A stretch of DNA of 64,000 nt from an uncultured Flavobacteriales bacterium (GCA_937901255.1 CALCHN010000028.1:1-64000); one strand, 5' to 3'; shown: positions 16,413-26,112, numbered from the stretch's first letter. Numbers and translations: made by a program. Notes: generated by a model not told the origin, from the sequence alone.

Positions 16413-17804
16413 ATGGAAATTCCTATTTTAAAAGACATTGTCATCATTTTAGGGCTTTCTGTACTCATCATTTTACTTTTAACAGACTAAAAATCCCACC
16501 TATTTTAGGGTTTTTAATTACTGGAATTATTAGTGGACCGCACGGATTAAATTTAGTTAGTGCCGGACATGAAGTAGAGTTATTATCAGAAATAGGCATT
16601 ATCTTTCTGCTGTTTGTAATTGGTATAGAGTTCTCCTTAAAAGGCTTAGTCTCTATAAAAATACCGTACTCTGGGGCGGTATGATGCAGGTTGGAGGAAC
16701 AATCGGACTAACAACACTTTGTGCCACATGGATGGGACTTCCACTTCAAACCTCCATATTTATTGGGTTCTTATTTTCATTGAGTAGTACCGCCATTGTA
16801 CTTAAAATGCTTCAAGAAAAAGGTGAAACAACCTCTCCACATGGTAGAGTAGCTGTGGGAATATTAATTTTTCAAGATATTATTGTTGTGCTGATGATGT
16901 TAGTTACACCGCTGTTGGCAGGACAATCGGAAGACCCTGTAAATGACTTGCTAATGTTGGTGGTAAAATTGCCAGGAGTGCTGATAGTCTTGTTTTTATT
17001 GGGGAAATATGTTGTTCCATTATTATTCAAATCTGTAGTAAAAGCCAAAAGTAGAGAGTTGTTTATTTTAACTACCGTAGTACTTTGTTTTGCTACCGCT
17101 TGGCTGACTTCTGCAGTGGGTTTGTCGTTGGCATTAGGAGCTTTCTTTGCCGGATTAATTATTTCAGAATCGGAATATAGCCATCAAGCAACGGCCAATA
17201 TCCTTCCTTTCAGAGAAATTTTCATTAGTTTTTTCTTTGTTTCCATTGGGATGTTATTGGATTTAGAATTTTTCTTTAGCAACATCCTTTCTATTCACTT
17301 AATTGCTTTTGGTGTTGTAGCTCTAAAAATTATTATTTTAGTCATAACGGTTTTAATATTAAAATATCCTCCAAGAACAGTTATACTTACAGCACTTAGT
17401 CTTTTTCAGGTAGGGGAATTTGCTTTTTTACTATCGGCAACAGGCATGCAGTATGAGTTGATGAGCAATACTATTTATCAGCATTTTTTAGCAATATCTA
17501 TTATGAGTATGGGAGCAACTCCTTTTATTATTGATTTTTCAGATAAAATTGCTGACTTTTTATTTAAAACTCCATTGCTACTGTACATGTTACCCAAGGA
17601 AAAAATAAAATTGTAGGTAAATCGCTTAATTCTTCTGCCTTAAGAAGCGACTATGGTGTTACCCTTTTAGCCATAAAACGAGGAAAAGATTATATTACCG
17701 ATATTGATAGCGACAACATGATTTTACAAGATGACATCCTCTACCTTTTAGGCGACCACGACCATATTTTATTGGTCAATAAATTCTTTGAAATGGAGGG
17801 GTGA
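16413..17804 (+). pseudogene. Broken CPA2/KefB-type cation:proton antiporter
   Basis: The reading frame is interrupted. It starts MEIPILKDIVIILGLSVLII in one frame. One T is missing near 16480 (the frame continues NRLKIPPILGFLITG), and one A near 16660 (continuing NTVLWGGMMQVGG). The long frame 16681-17616 then gives the rest of the 12-segment membrane domain, ending DKIADFLFKTP. Near 17570 the frame changes again and goes straight to a TrkA-C (RCK-C) domain, GKSLNSSALRSDYGVTLLAI to LVNKFFEMEG, stop at 17802. The RCK N-terminal NAD-binding domain that should lie between is absent. Single-base slips could be sequencing errors, but the missing domain could not. Confidence 0.85.
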
Positions 17805-17949
17805 TAAATAGATTTTTAACTTAATAATACTAAGATTAATAAAACTAAAGGCTGTTAAGTTAAAAATTGTTGGTAAGTTCTCTAATTTTGAGAAGTTGAA
17901 ATTGAAACTAAATTAGTAAATTGCGTTCAAAAATATTAGTGAAAAGATA

Positions 17950-18165
17950 ATGAAGTTGAAAGAAAATATATCAAGGAAAGATTTTATGAATTTTTTTCGT
18001 GACACAGAGAAATTAAATGAACTAACTCCAGATGATAGGATTGAAATATTTAGAACAATTTTATTAGGTAGTTCAGATTTAACCAAAGAGTTATTGAATG
18101 AAATTTTAGGAGATTATTCAGTAGATAATCTTAAAATAATAGATTTAAATAATGCTGAGAAGTAA
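17950..18165 (+). CDS. Small acidic protein upstream of HNH nuclease
   Basis: A 71-residue helical, acidic protein (core FFRDTEKLNELTPDDRIEIF) with no signal peptide or membrane segment. I do not recognise a family. Its stop codon lies 14 bases inside the following HNH nuclease gene, so the two are most probably co-translated. It could be a partner, inhibitor or immunity protein of the nuclease; this is inference from the overlap only. Confidence 0.6.
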   Translation: MKLKENISRKDFMNFFRDTEKLNELTPDDRIEIFRTILLGSSDLTKELLNEILGDYSVDNLKIIDLNNAEK

Positions 18166-18919
18166 TAATTGGACAAGAGAAGAAACTATTGTTGCTTTTA
18201 ATGTGTATTGTAAAATACCATTTAAAAATAGCAGTAAAACCAATCCTATTATTATAAAATATGCCAATATTATTGGTAGAAGTCCTTCAGCTCTTAATAT
18301 GAAAGTTGGAAACTTTGGAAGACTTGATCCAGAATTAAAAAAACAAGGAATTGTAGGATTAGGAAATGGAAGCAAACTTGATGAAATTGTTTGGAATGAA
18401 TTTAATGGAAATTGGGAAAAATTGGCTTACGAAAGTGAGTTATTAATTGCTGCATTTCAAAACAAAAAAGTTGAGGAAATAATTGATGATGAAGTCTTTG
18501 AATTTCCAATTGGTACAGAAAAAGAAACAGTAATAAAACAAAGAGTAAATCAAAATTTTTTCCGCTCTACAATACTTTCTTCGTATAATCTAAAGTGCTG
18601 TATTACAGGATTATCAATTTCTGACTTTTTGGTAGCAAGTCATATAAAACCCTGGAAGTTAGATGAACTAAATCGTTTAAATCCACACAATGGTTTATGT
18701 TTAAATTCAATTCACGACAAAGCATTCGATAAAGGTTTTATGACCATTACACCTGATTATAAAATAAAAGTTTCAAAATATTTCGATGATTTCAAAAAAG
18801 ATGAAGCTGTTCCTGACCTCTTTTTAAAATATGAAAATCAATCTATTATTTTACCTGATAGATTTCTTCCTTCCAAAGAATTTTTAGATTGGCATTATAA
18901 AAATCTCTTTAAAAAATAA
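18152..18919 (+). CDS. HNH endonuclease (HNH_2-type, restriction-like)
   Basis: A 255-residue protein. The C-terminal nuclease domain has CCITGLSISDFLVASHIKPW and then NPHNGLCLNSIHDKAFDKGF, the H...N...H array of the ββα-metal fold. The N-terminal 90 residues (NWTREETIVAFNVYCKIPFK to GRSPSALNMKVGNFGRLDPE) form a SANT/Myb-like helical domain often seen in front of this nuclease type. Such genes are common as solitary genes or next to restriction-modification genes; no methyltransferase is present here. It overlaps the small gene in front. A terminator-like hairpin follows. Confidence 0.85.
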   Translation: MLRSNNWTREETIVAFNVYCKIPFKNSSKTNPIIIKYANIIGRSPSALNMKVGNFGRLDPELKKQGIVGLGNGSKLDEIVWNEFNGNWEKLAYESELLIAAFQNKKVEEIIDDEVFEFPIGTEKETVIKQRVNQNFFRSTILSSYNLKCCITGLSISDFLVASHIKPWKLDELNRLNPHNGLCLNSIHDKAFDKGFMTITPDYKIKVSKYFDDFKKDEAVPDLFLKYENQSIILPDRFLPSKEFLDWHYKNLFKK

Positions 18920-18965
18920 TAGTGAAAATGAATTAAAATATTAAATTATAAAGACTATTTATACA

Positions 18966-18999
18966 AAGAAGGCTAACCGTACGATTAGCCTTTCTTGTA
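18966..18999 (+). terminator. Rho-independent terminator, probably bidirectional
   Basis: AAGGCTAA (18969-18976) and TTAGCCTT (18985-18992) form an eight-pair stem with an eight-base loop, followed by a T-rich run. It lies between the converging HNH and rny genes and could serve both. Confidence 0.7.
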
Positions 19000-19019
19000 T
19001 ATAAAAATGTGAGTTTTTT

Positions 19020-20561
19020 TTATTTAGCGTAGTTTACAGCTCGTTTCTCACGAATTACGGTAACCTTAACTTGTCCGGGATAGGTCATTTCTGTTTGAAT
19101 TTTTTGAGCTAACTCAAAAGAAATGGTATCTGCTTGTGTATCGGTTACTTTTCCACTCTCTACAATTACCCTTAACTCTCTACCGGCTTGTATTGCATAA
19201 GCTTGTTCCACACCAGGATAAGTCATACCAATGTTTTCCAACTCTTTAATACGTTTAATATAAGATTCCATTACTTCTCTTCTTGCTCCCGGTCTTGCTC
19301 CTGAAATAGCATCACAAACCTGAACAATTGGAGAAATTAAGGTTGTCATTTCAATCTCATCATGGTGAGCTCCAATAGCATTACAGATGTCTGGTTTCTC
19401 GTTGTACTTCTCAGCTATTTTCATACCCAAGATAGCATGTGGCAATTCCGGATCCTCATCTGGCACTTTACCTATATCGTGTAGTAATCCTGCACGTTTA
19501 GCTAATTTAGGGTTCAGTCCTAATTCAGATGCCATAGTAGCACAAAGGTTAGCCACTTCTCGCGAGTGTTGTAGTAAGTTTTGTCCGTAAGAAGAACGGT
19601 ATTTCATTCTACCTACCATTCTGATTAATTCAGGATGTAAGCCATGAATACCTAAATCTATAGTCGTTCTTTTACCAATTTCTATGATTTCGTCTTCAAT
19701 TTGTTTTTGGGTTTTCTTTACTACCTCTTCAATTCTTGCTGGGTGAATACGTCCGTCTGTTACCAATTGGTGTAATGAAAGTCTGGCAATTTCTCTTCTA
19801 ACCGGATCAAAACAAGAAAGTATAATCGCTTCTGGTGTATCATCAACAATAATTTCAACACCTGTAGCAGCTTCTAAAGCTCTAATGTTTCTTCCTTCTC
19901 TACCAATAATTCTACCTTTCACTTCATCACCATCAATATTAAATACAGAAACTGAGTTTTCAATAGCTTGCTCTGTAGCAACTCGTTGTATGGTTTGTAC
20001 CACAATTTTACGAGCTTCTTTGTTGGCGTTAATTTTAGCTTCTTCTACAATGTCTTTAATGTGTGCTAAAGCATTTGTTTTTGCTTCTTCTTTAAGGGCT
20101 TCTACCAGCTGAGATTTAGCTTCATCTGCAGTAATGCCTGCAATTTTCTCCAAACTTTCTACTTGCTTGCGATGATTTTTTTCTAACTCTTCCTCTTTAG
20201 CAGTAACAATTTCTAATTGATGCGATAAGTTAGCTTTAATCTTAGTGATTTCTGCTTCTTTTCTTTTTACTTCTTCTAATTGCTTAGAAGCAGCATCACT
20301 TTTTTGTTTGGCACTGTTTTCAAGGTTAGTAACCTTACGAGTTCTTTCGTTTATGATTTTTTCGTGTTCTTCTTTTAGTTGTAAGAACTTTTCTTTTGCT
20401 TGAAGCAATTTTTCTTTACGTTGCACTTCCGCTTCTGCTTTGGCTTCGTCAATTATTTGTTTGCTTTTTGATTCGATGCCTTTTTTAAGAAAGGCTATGG
20501 TAAGTCCGATGCCAACTCCTGCACCGACTACAATACCAATAATAATACTAATTACGTCCAT
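19020..20561 (-). CDS. rny: Ribonuclease Y
   Basis: A 513-residue membrane-anchored endoribonuclease that starts mRNA decay. It has an N-terminal membrane segment (IISIIIGIVVGAGVGIGLTI), a long charged coiled coil (about 30-200), a KH RNA-binding domain (VKGRIIGREGRNIRALEAAT) and an HD metal-dependent phosphohydrolase domain (AGLLHDIGKV). The length and order are those of the family. It follows the 6S RNA candidate and zapA on the same strand. Confidence 0.96.
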   Translation of the reverse strand: MDVISIIIGIVVGAGVGIGLTIAFLKKGIESKSKQIIDEAKAEAEVQRKEKLLQAKEKFLQLKEEHEKIINERTRKVTNLENSAKQKSDAASKQLEEVKRKEAEITKIKANLSHQLEIVTAKEEELEKNHRKQVESLEKIAGITADEAKSQLVEALKEEAKTNALAHIKDIVEEAKINANKEARKIVVQTIQRVATEQAIENSVSVFNIDGDEVKGRIIGREGRNIRALEAATGVEIIVDDTPEAIILSCFDPVRREIARLSLHQLVTDGRIHPARIEEVVKKTQKQIEDEIIEIGKRTTIDLGIHGLHPELIRMVGRMKYRSSYGQNLLQHSREVANLCATMASELGLNPKLAKRAGLLHDIGKVPDEDPELPHAILGMKIAEKYNEKPDICNAIGAHHDEIEMTTLISPIVQVCDAISGARPGARREVMESYIKRIKELENIGMTYPGVEQAYAIQAGRELRVIVESGKVTDTQADTISFELAQKIQTEMTYPGQVKVTVIREKRAVNYAK

Positions 20562-20640
20562 AATTTATTTAGTTAATAATGTTAATTATGTACCGCTGGG
20601 TGATATTAAAGATAAGCTGTTTTACTAATTTTTAAGGCAT

Positions 20641-20845
20641 AAAAAAACCCGCACAAATTTGGCTTGGATAAACCCCAAAAAAATATATAAATAAAACTGC
20701 CAAGTAGTTATCAAACTTCCCGTGTCCGCTAAGCGAATATCCATAAAGGAGTTACAAGGGGCCTGTTTTTATCTGCTTTTGAGCTAGTTTTAATTAAGTA
20801 AAACGTTAGTTTATCAAACGAAATAAATTTGCACGGGAATTTTTA
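20641..20845 (-). ncRNA. ssrS: 6S RNA candidate (ssrS, flavobacterial type)
   Basis: The 334-bp gap between zapA and rny holds about 200 nt with closed ends. On the minus strand the 5' part CCCGTGCAAATTT (ending 20837) pairs with AAATTTGTGCGGG (20648-20660) in a 13-pair stem with two G-U pairs, and a run of seven T (20641-20647) follows as terminator. The size, the long terminal stem with an open central region and the position next to zapA all fit 6S RNA, the regulator that mimics open promoter DNA and traps RNA polymerase. A partial -7 box (AGAATTTG) lies just upstream of 20845. A family covariance search would settle it. Confidence 0.75.
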
Positions 20846-20895
20846 TATTTCAAATTCTCGATAAATATAATATATTGCTCTATATTTAAAGAACG

Positions 20896-21180
20896 TTATA
20901 GTTGCTGACTGATGAGTTCATCAATCTTAATTAAATCATCTTCTACTGAGGTATTAATAAGCATACCTTTGTTTTTTATTTCTAAGTTGTCCGTTGCAAT
21001 TTCTAACAACACCATTGCTAACAAATCTTGTAAATCTTTAGTAGCATACATTTTTTTGTATTCACTAATCGATTCATTTATTTTATCAGCTGCTTTTCTT
21101 ATTCCTTCTTCCTCTTTCGGTTCTATTGTCAGCGGATAAACCCTGTTGGCAATTTTTATTTTTATGGACAACTCTTCCAT
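20896..21180 (-). CDS. zapA: Cell division protein ZapA
   Basis: A 94-residue protein that cross-links FtsZ filaments at the division ring. The N-terminal strand part (ELSIKIKIANRVYPLTIEPK) and the helix EEEGIRKAADKINESISEYK are typical of ZapA; the C-terminal half is a coiled coil. It follows a small coiled-coil gene by 13 bp and precedes the 6S RNA candidate. Confidence 0.9.
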   Translation of the reverse strand: MEELSIKIKIANRVYPLTIEPKEEEGIRKAADKINESISEYKKMYATKDLQDLLAMVLLEIATDNLEIKNKGMLINTSVEDDLIKIDELISQQL

Positions 21181-21193
21181 GAGTTATGTTTAA

Positions 21194-21478
21194 TTATTGA
21201 CTAATTTTAGCAATACATTTATCTATTTCCCGTACCATTTCGTTAATTTTCAACTTCACATCTTTGGTACTTTCTTTGTCAACACTTTTGGCTAATTTCA
21301 ATAATTTTAAATTATTTTCAAGAGCTTCAATTTGCTGACTTTTTTGAACTAATTCTTCTTTTAAGGCTAAAACTTTAGCAGAAAGTTGTTCGTTTTCACT
21401 TTGGATGTGTTGATGTTTCTCAACCAATCGTTCGGTTTTCTTCCTTAGATTATTAACCAGAGTGTTTATATCTCCCAT
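21194..21478 (-). CDS. Small coiled-coil protein, ZapB-like
   Basis: A 94-residue protein made almost wholly of heptads (KTERLVEKHQHIQSENEQLS and on to EALENNLKLLK). It is in an operon directly in front of zapA, as commonly seen in Bacteroidota. A role in division next to ZapA is inferred from this context and from the resemblance in size and coiled-coil content to ZapB; no diagnostic motif is present. Confidence 0.75.
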   Translation of the reverse strand: MGDINTLVNNLRKKTERLVEKHQHIQSENEQLSAKVLALKEELVQKSQQIEALENNLKLLKLAKSVDKESTKDVKLKINEMVREIDKCIAKISQ

Positions 21479-21520
21479 CTTTCTTCATTTTAATCTCAAT
21501 GAGAAAAAATTAATTCTCGA

Positions 21521-21528
21521 CAAATGTA
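21521..21528 (-). promoter_or_regulatory. Promoter -7 element for the zapA operon
   Basis: On the minus strand TACATTTG, a full TAnnTTTG match, 43 bp before the ATG of the coiled-coil gene. No convincing -33 box at the usual 19-21 bp spacing. Confidence 0.6.
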
Positions 21529-21697
21529 ATTTTTTTACACCAAATATTGTGGATAAACGAACTATTTTTTCATCATTTGTAGTCATATCAAACCTACTTT
21601 TGCATTGTTATTGATATTTCTTATTCAAATTCAAAATTTTAAATCTTTTTTAACGAGCTATAACAAAACTCAAAATACACATGAAATTAATTAAATA

Positions 21698-21767
21698 ACT
21701 CTTTCCCTGCACCCCCTCTTTTTTAAGAGAGGGGGAAAAGTTATCGCAAGATAACTTGGGGGTGAGT
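21698..21767 (-). repeat. Dispersed double-hairpin element, copy 2
   Basis: Reverse-oriented copy of the element at 28-95, sharing the ends ACTC...GAGT, the CCCCCTCTTTTTTAAGAGAGGG hairpin region and the hairpin GTTATC-GCAA-GATAAC. It ends 19 bp before the M23 peptidase start, so it is in that gene's leader or promoter region. The remaining part of the 308-bp gap (21529-21697) is AT-rich without other assignable features. Confidence 0.8.
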
Positions 21768-21786
21768 CAAAAAATAAAAAAAACAG

Positions 21787-23502
21787 ATGAAAAAAAATAT
21801 AGTATTCATTATTCTTTTAGCAAATACACTCTCTTTTTTTGGACAAGATACCTTACCTGTTAATTATTTTCGCTCGCCTTTAGATATTCCGCTTTATTTA
21901 TCAGGAAGCTTCGGAGAATTACGTTCTAACCATTTTCATTCTGGAATAGATATTAAAACACAAGGAGTAGAAGGACATAAAATTATTGCTGTGGCAGATG
22001 GTTTTGTTTCTCGAATTAAGGTTTCTCCTTACGGTTATGGTAATGCTATTTACATCGATCATCCCAACGGATACACATCAGTTTATGCTCACTTGCAAAA
22101 ATATAGCGGTAAAATTGCTACAGAAATTAAAAAATACCAATACGCCAACCAAACTTGGGAAATGGATTACTATCCGCCCGATACCTTATTAAAAGTAAAA
22201 AAAGGACAAGTAATTGCTCTTTCAGGAAATTCGGGTAGTTCAGGTGGTCCGCACTTGCATTTTGAAATTAGAGAAACACTCTCTGAACATCCTATCAATC
22301 CATTGTTGTTGGGTTTTGATGTAAAAGATAATATTGCTCCACAAATCAGAAAAATGGCTATCTATCCGTTAAACGATATTAGTTTTGTCAATCAAAAAAA
22401 TACCAAAGAAATTTTATCGGTTGTTGGCAGCGGAGGAAATTACAAATTGGCTTCAAACACTCCAATTTCCGCTATTGGCACTGTAGGAATTGGTGTAGAT
22501 GTAATAGATCAATCGAATGGTGTTTCCAATAAAAATGGTGTGTATGAGGTTAAACTTTTTGTGAATGATAGTTTGATTTATTATTCAGAAATGAACAAAT
22601 TTAGCTTTGATGAAACTAGGGCGTTAAACTCTTTAATTGATTATGAATATTATTTAAAAACAAAAAACCGCTTTCAAAAAAGTTTTGTTGCCCCCAATAA
22701 TAAGTTGTCTATTTATAGAAGAAGAACAAATAATGGGAATATATTAATTGAAGATAGTAAAAATTACCTTATTAAATATGAAATTACTGATACGTATAAA
22801 AACAAATCTACCTTGGAGTTTGTAATTAGCGGTAATAAAGCAGCAACATCTTCTAACTCTACAATTAAAGGTACTGTAGATACTCTTTTTAGTTATTCCG
22901 ACAGTAATTATTATGAAAACAAAATGGTTCAAGTAGCCATTCCTAAAAATGCTTTGTATGAAAATTTACCATTTCAGTTTGGCGAAGGAAAACAATTACA
23001 CAGTGCGTTAACACCAACCTATCAAATTCATAACGATTATACGCCATTGCATTTACCAATTACAGTTGGTATTAAAGTAGGTAGAATTTCTGAAGAACAT
23101 CGAAAAAAAGCAGTAATGGTAAATATTGATGCCAACCACAGGTTATATTCAAGAGGTGGTGTGTGGAGGAATAATTATTTAGAAGCTACTTCAAAAACAT
23201 TTGGCGGTTTTGCGGTAATGTTAGATACGGTTGCACCTATTATAAAGCCGGTAAATATTTATCCTAATAAAAATATGAGTAATAATTCCAGTGTTATTTT
23301 TTCTATTTCGGATAACCTAAGTGGTATTAAAACCTATAATTTATACATTGACGGAAAGTGGGTTTTAATGGAATTTGAACCAAAGAAAGGTGTGGTCTAT
23401 CACGATTTTGATAAGTTAGCTAATGGCGAACACACCCTAAAAATAGAAGTAACAGATGGAGTTGGAAATGTTGGCTTGCTAGAAATGCCTTTTGTGAGGT
23501 AA
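21787..23502 (+). CDS. M23 family metallopeptidase (LytM-like)
   Basis: A 571-residue exported protein with a signal peptide (about 1-20, ending SFFGQ). The LytM zinc site is complete in the first 190 residues: HFHSGIDIKTQG, SVYAHLQKY and GGPHLHFEIRE. Such enzymes cut peptidoglycan cross-links or, if inactive, regulate amidases; here all zinc ligands are present. The C-terminal 380 residues form beta-rich domains ending with an Ig-like segment (FSISDNLSGIKTYNLYIDG), which probably serves binding or anchoring. No type IX sorting domain is seen. Confidence 0.9.
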   Translation: MKKNIVFIILLANTLSFFGQDTLPVNYFRSPLDIPLYLSGSFGELRSNHFHSGIDIKTQGVEGHKIIAVADGFVSRIKVSPYGYGNAIYIDHPNGYTSVYAHLQKYSGKIATEIKKYQYANQTWEMDYYPPDTLLKVKKGQVIALSGNSGSSGGPHLHFEIRETLSEHPINPLLLGFDVKDNIAPQIRKMAIYPLNDISFVNQKNTKEILSVVGSGGNYKLASNTPISAIGTVGIGVDVIDQSNGVSNKNGVYEVKLFVNDSLIYYSEMNKFSFDETRALNSLIDYEYYLKTKNRFQKSFVAPNNKLSIYRRRTNNGNILIEDSKNYLIKYEITDTYKNKSTLEFVISGNKAATSSNSTIKGTVDTLFSYSDSNYYENKMVQVAIPKNALYENLPFQFGEGKQLHSALTPTYQIHNDYTPLHLPITVGIKVGRISEEHRKKAVMVNIDANHRLYSRGGVWRNNYLEATSKTFGGFAVMLDTVAPIIKPVNIYPNKNMSNNSSVIFSISDNLSGIKTYNLYIDGKWVLMEFEPKKGVVYHDFDKLANGEHTLKIEVTDGVGNVGLLEMPFVR

Positions 23503-23661
23503 AATCTTTCTTATATTTATTTGTATTATTTCCTATAATTTAATCTGACTTATTTTTAAAGATAAATTATTAACTTCGCACGGCTTAGAATTCTGAAAAG
23601 AAAAAGATACTAAGTAAATCTTACAATAGTTTATTAAAAACATTAACAAATAAAGAAGGGT

Positions 23662-26079
23662 ATGAGTAACGAAACCGCAACAACTTCGGCTGCAAAAATC
23701 TCAAAAGAAGAATTTAAAGCTACCGTTTTAAACGATTATAAATTAGCGTACATGAGCCGCGAAACTTCCTACTTAGGAAGAAAAGAAGTGCTTACCGGAA
23801 AGGCTAAGTTTGGTATTTTTGGTGATGGAAAAGAATTGCCTCAAATAGCATTGGCTAAGCAATTTAAAGATGGAGATTTTCGCTCGGGCTATTACAGAGA
23901 CCAAACTTTAATGATGGCAATTGGTCAGCTAACTATCCAAGAATTTTTTGCTCAATTATATGCTCATACCGATGTAGAAGCTGAACCTTGCTCAGCTGGT
24001 CGTTCAATGAATGGGCATTTTGGAACAAGAAGTTTAAACCCAGATGGAACTTGGAAAGACTTAACCAAAATGAAAAATTCTTCTGCAGATATTTCCCCAA
24101 CAGCAGGTCAGATGTCACGTTTGGTTGGATTAGCTCAGGCTTCTAAAGTGTATAGAAACAGTAAAGAGTTAGCTTCTTTTACCAAATTCTCTAACAAAGG
24201 AAATGAAGTAGCTTTTGGAACTATTGGTGATGCCAGTACTTCTGAAGGACCATTCTGGGAAGCCATAAATGCAATTGGTGTTTTACAGGTGCCTGTGGTA
24301 ATGTCGGTTTGGGATGATGGACACGGAATTTCTGTTCCACAAAAATACCAAACCACTAAGGAAAATATTTCTGAAATTTTAAAAGGCTTTCAACGTGATA
24401 AAGGTAAAAATAACGGTTACGAAATTTTTAAAGTAAAAGCTTGGGATTACCCTGCATTGGTAGAAACTTACGAAAAAGCGGTAAAAGTAGCCCGTGAAGA
24501 ACATTGTCCGGTATTAGTACATGTGGTAGAGGTAACGCAACCTCAGGGACATTCTACTTCCGGTTCTCATGAAAGGTACAAATCTGAAGAGCGATTAAAA
24601 TGGGAATCAGAATATTGTTGTGTAAGAAAATTCAGAGAATGGATAGAAACCAATAATGTTGCTTCAAAAGAGGAATTAGACGCCTTAGAAAAAGAAGGTA
24701 AAAAAGAGGTAAGTGCTCAAAAAAGAGCTGCTTGGGAAGCATACTTAAATCCTATTAAAAAAGAAAGAGATGAAGTGGTTGCTATGCTTACAGCATTGGC
24801 GGACGAAAGTGCGAACAAAGCATTTATCACCCCAATGATAACTGCCTTAAAAAGCAATACAGAACCTATCAGAAAAGATATTGTTTCAACAGTAAAAAGA
24901 GTGTTGAGAATGGTGCGATTAGAAAGTATGGCTTCAAAAAATACTTTAATTTCTTGGTTAGATAGTGCTTCAAAAGCGAATTATGATAGATATAATTCTA
25001 CTTTACTTTCGGAGTTTCCTAGCTCACCAATGCGAGTTACTGAGGTAAAAGCAGAACTTACCGACCAAAAAGAAGATGGTAGAGTAGTATTGAGAGAGAA
25101 CTTCGATAAATTATTAGCTACTTATCCCGAAATATTAATTTTTGGTGAAGATTCAGGAAAAATTGGAGGGGTAAACCAAGGGCTGGAAGGCTTACAAGAA
25201 AAATACGGAGAACTCCGAGTAAGCGATACAGGCATTAGAGAAAATACCATCATCGGACAAGGAATAGGAATGGCATTAAGAGGTTTGCGTCCTATTGCAG
25301 AAATTCAATATTTAGATTATTTATTGTATGCCATCCAAGTATTAAGTGATGATTTAGCAACTTTACAATATAGAACCAAAGGCGGACAAAAAGCACCGTT
25401 AATTATTAGAACTCGTGGACACAGATTAGAGGGGATTTGGCATTCAGGCTCTCCAATGGGAATGATTATTAACTCCATAAGAGGAATGCATGTTTGCGTA
25501 CCAAGAAACTTAACGCAAGCTGCAGGTTTTTACAATACACTTATTCAAGGCGATGACCCTGCAATTGTTATTGAACCATTGAACGGCTATAGAACTAAAG
25601 AGCATATCCCATCTAATTTAGGAGAATTTACTACACCTTTGGGAATTCCTGAAATCTTAACTGAGGGTACAGATATTACCATTGTAAGCTATGGTTCTAC
25701 CTGTAATTTAGCATTACAAGCAGTACAACAATTGGCTGAAGTTGAAATTTCTGCTGAATTAATAGATGTAAGAACATTATTGCCTTTTGATATCAATCAC
25801 ACCATTGTAGAATCATTGAAAAAAACAAATCGTTTATTAATAGTAGATGAAGATGTTCCGGGTGGAGCAAGTGCATTTATTTTGCAGCAAATTATGGAAG
25901 AGCAAAAAGGCTACTATCATTTGGATGCTGAGCCTACAACGCTTACTGCAAAAGCACATCGTCCAGCTTATGGAACAGATGGAGATTACTTTTCTAAACC
26001 AAGTATAGAAGATATTTTTGATGCAGCATATACTATTATGAATGAGGCAAATCCACAAAAATATCCGGCTATTTATTAG
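23662..26079 (+). CDS. Fused 2-oxoacid dehydrogenase E1 (alpha-beta), branched-chain type
   Basis: An 805-residue thiamine-diphosphate enzyme in which E1 alpha (about 20-430) and E1 beta (about 460-800) are fused. The alpha part has the TPP-binding motif GTIGDASTSEGPFWEAINAI and the phosphorylation-loop region GHSTSGSHERYKSEE. The beta part has LIFGEDSGKIGG, GIGMALRGLRPIAEIQYLDY and ends HRPAYGTDGDYFSKPSIEDI. It most likely decarboxylates branched-chain 2-oxoacids for anteiso/iso fatty acid synthesis; pyruvate as substrate cannot be excluded. The ilvE gene at 62.3 kb would supply its substrates. E2 and E3 are not in the window. Confidence 0.9.
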   Translation: MSNETATTSAAKISKEEFKATVLNDYKLAYMSRETSYLGRKEVLTGKAKFGIFGDGKELPQIALAKQFKDGDFRSGYYRDQTLMMAIGQLTIQEFFAQLYAHTDVEAEPCSAGRSMNGHFGTRSLNPDGTWKDLTKMKNSSADISPTAGQMSRLVGLAQASKVYRNSKELASFTKFSNKGNEVAFGTIGDASTSEGPFWEAINAIGVLQVPVVMSVWDDGHGISVPQKYQTTKENISEILKGFQRDKGKNNGYEIFKVKAWDYPALVETYEKAVKVAREEHCPVLVHVVEVTQPQGHSTSGSHERYKSEERLKWESEYCCVRKFREWIETNNVASKEELDALEKEGKKEVSAQKRAAWEAYLNPIKKERDEVVAMLTALADESANKAFITPMITALKSNTEPIRKDIVSTVKRVLRMVRLESMASKNTLISWLDSASKANYDRYNSTLLSEFPSSPMRVTEVKAELTDQKEDGRVVLRENFDKLLATYPEILIFGEDSGKIGGVNQGLEGLQEKYGELRVSDTGIRENTIIGQGIGMALRGLRPIAEIQYLDYLLYAIQVLSDDLATLQYRTKGGQKAPLIIRTRGHRLEGIWHSGSPMGMIINSIRGMHVCVPRNLTQAAGFYNTLIQGDDPAIVIEPLNGYRTKEHIPSNLGEFTTPLGIPEILTEGTDITIVSYGSTCNLALQAVQQLAEVEISAELIDVRTLLPFDINHTIVESLKKTNRLLIVDEDVPGGASAFILQQIMEEQKGYYHLDAEPTTLTAKAHRPAYGTDGDYFSKPSIEDIFDAAYTIMNEANPQKYPAIY

Positions 26080-26112
26080 GTAGAAATAATAAAAAATGTA
26101 CTTTTACTCCAT

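Noticed and set aside
16413..17616. Programmed frameshifting in the antiporter gene
   Set aside because: The breaks are single losses in short A and T runs at two unrelated places, without slippery heptamers or stimulatory structures, and a whole domain is missing downstream.
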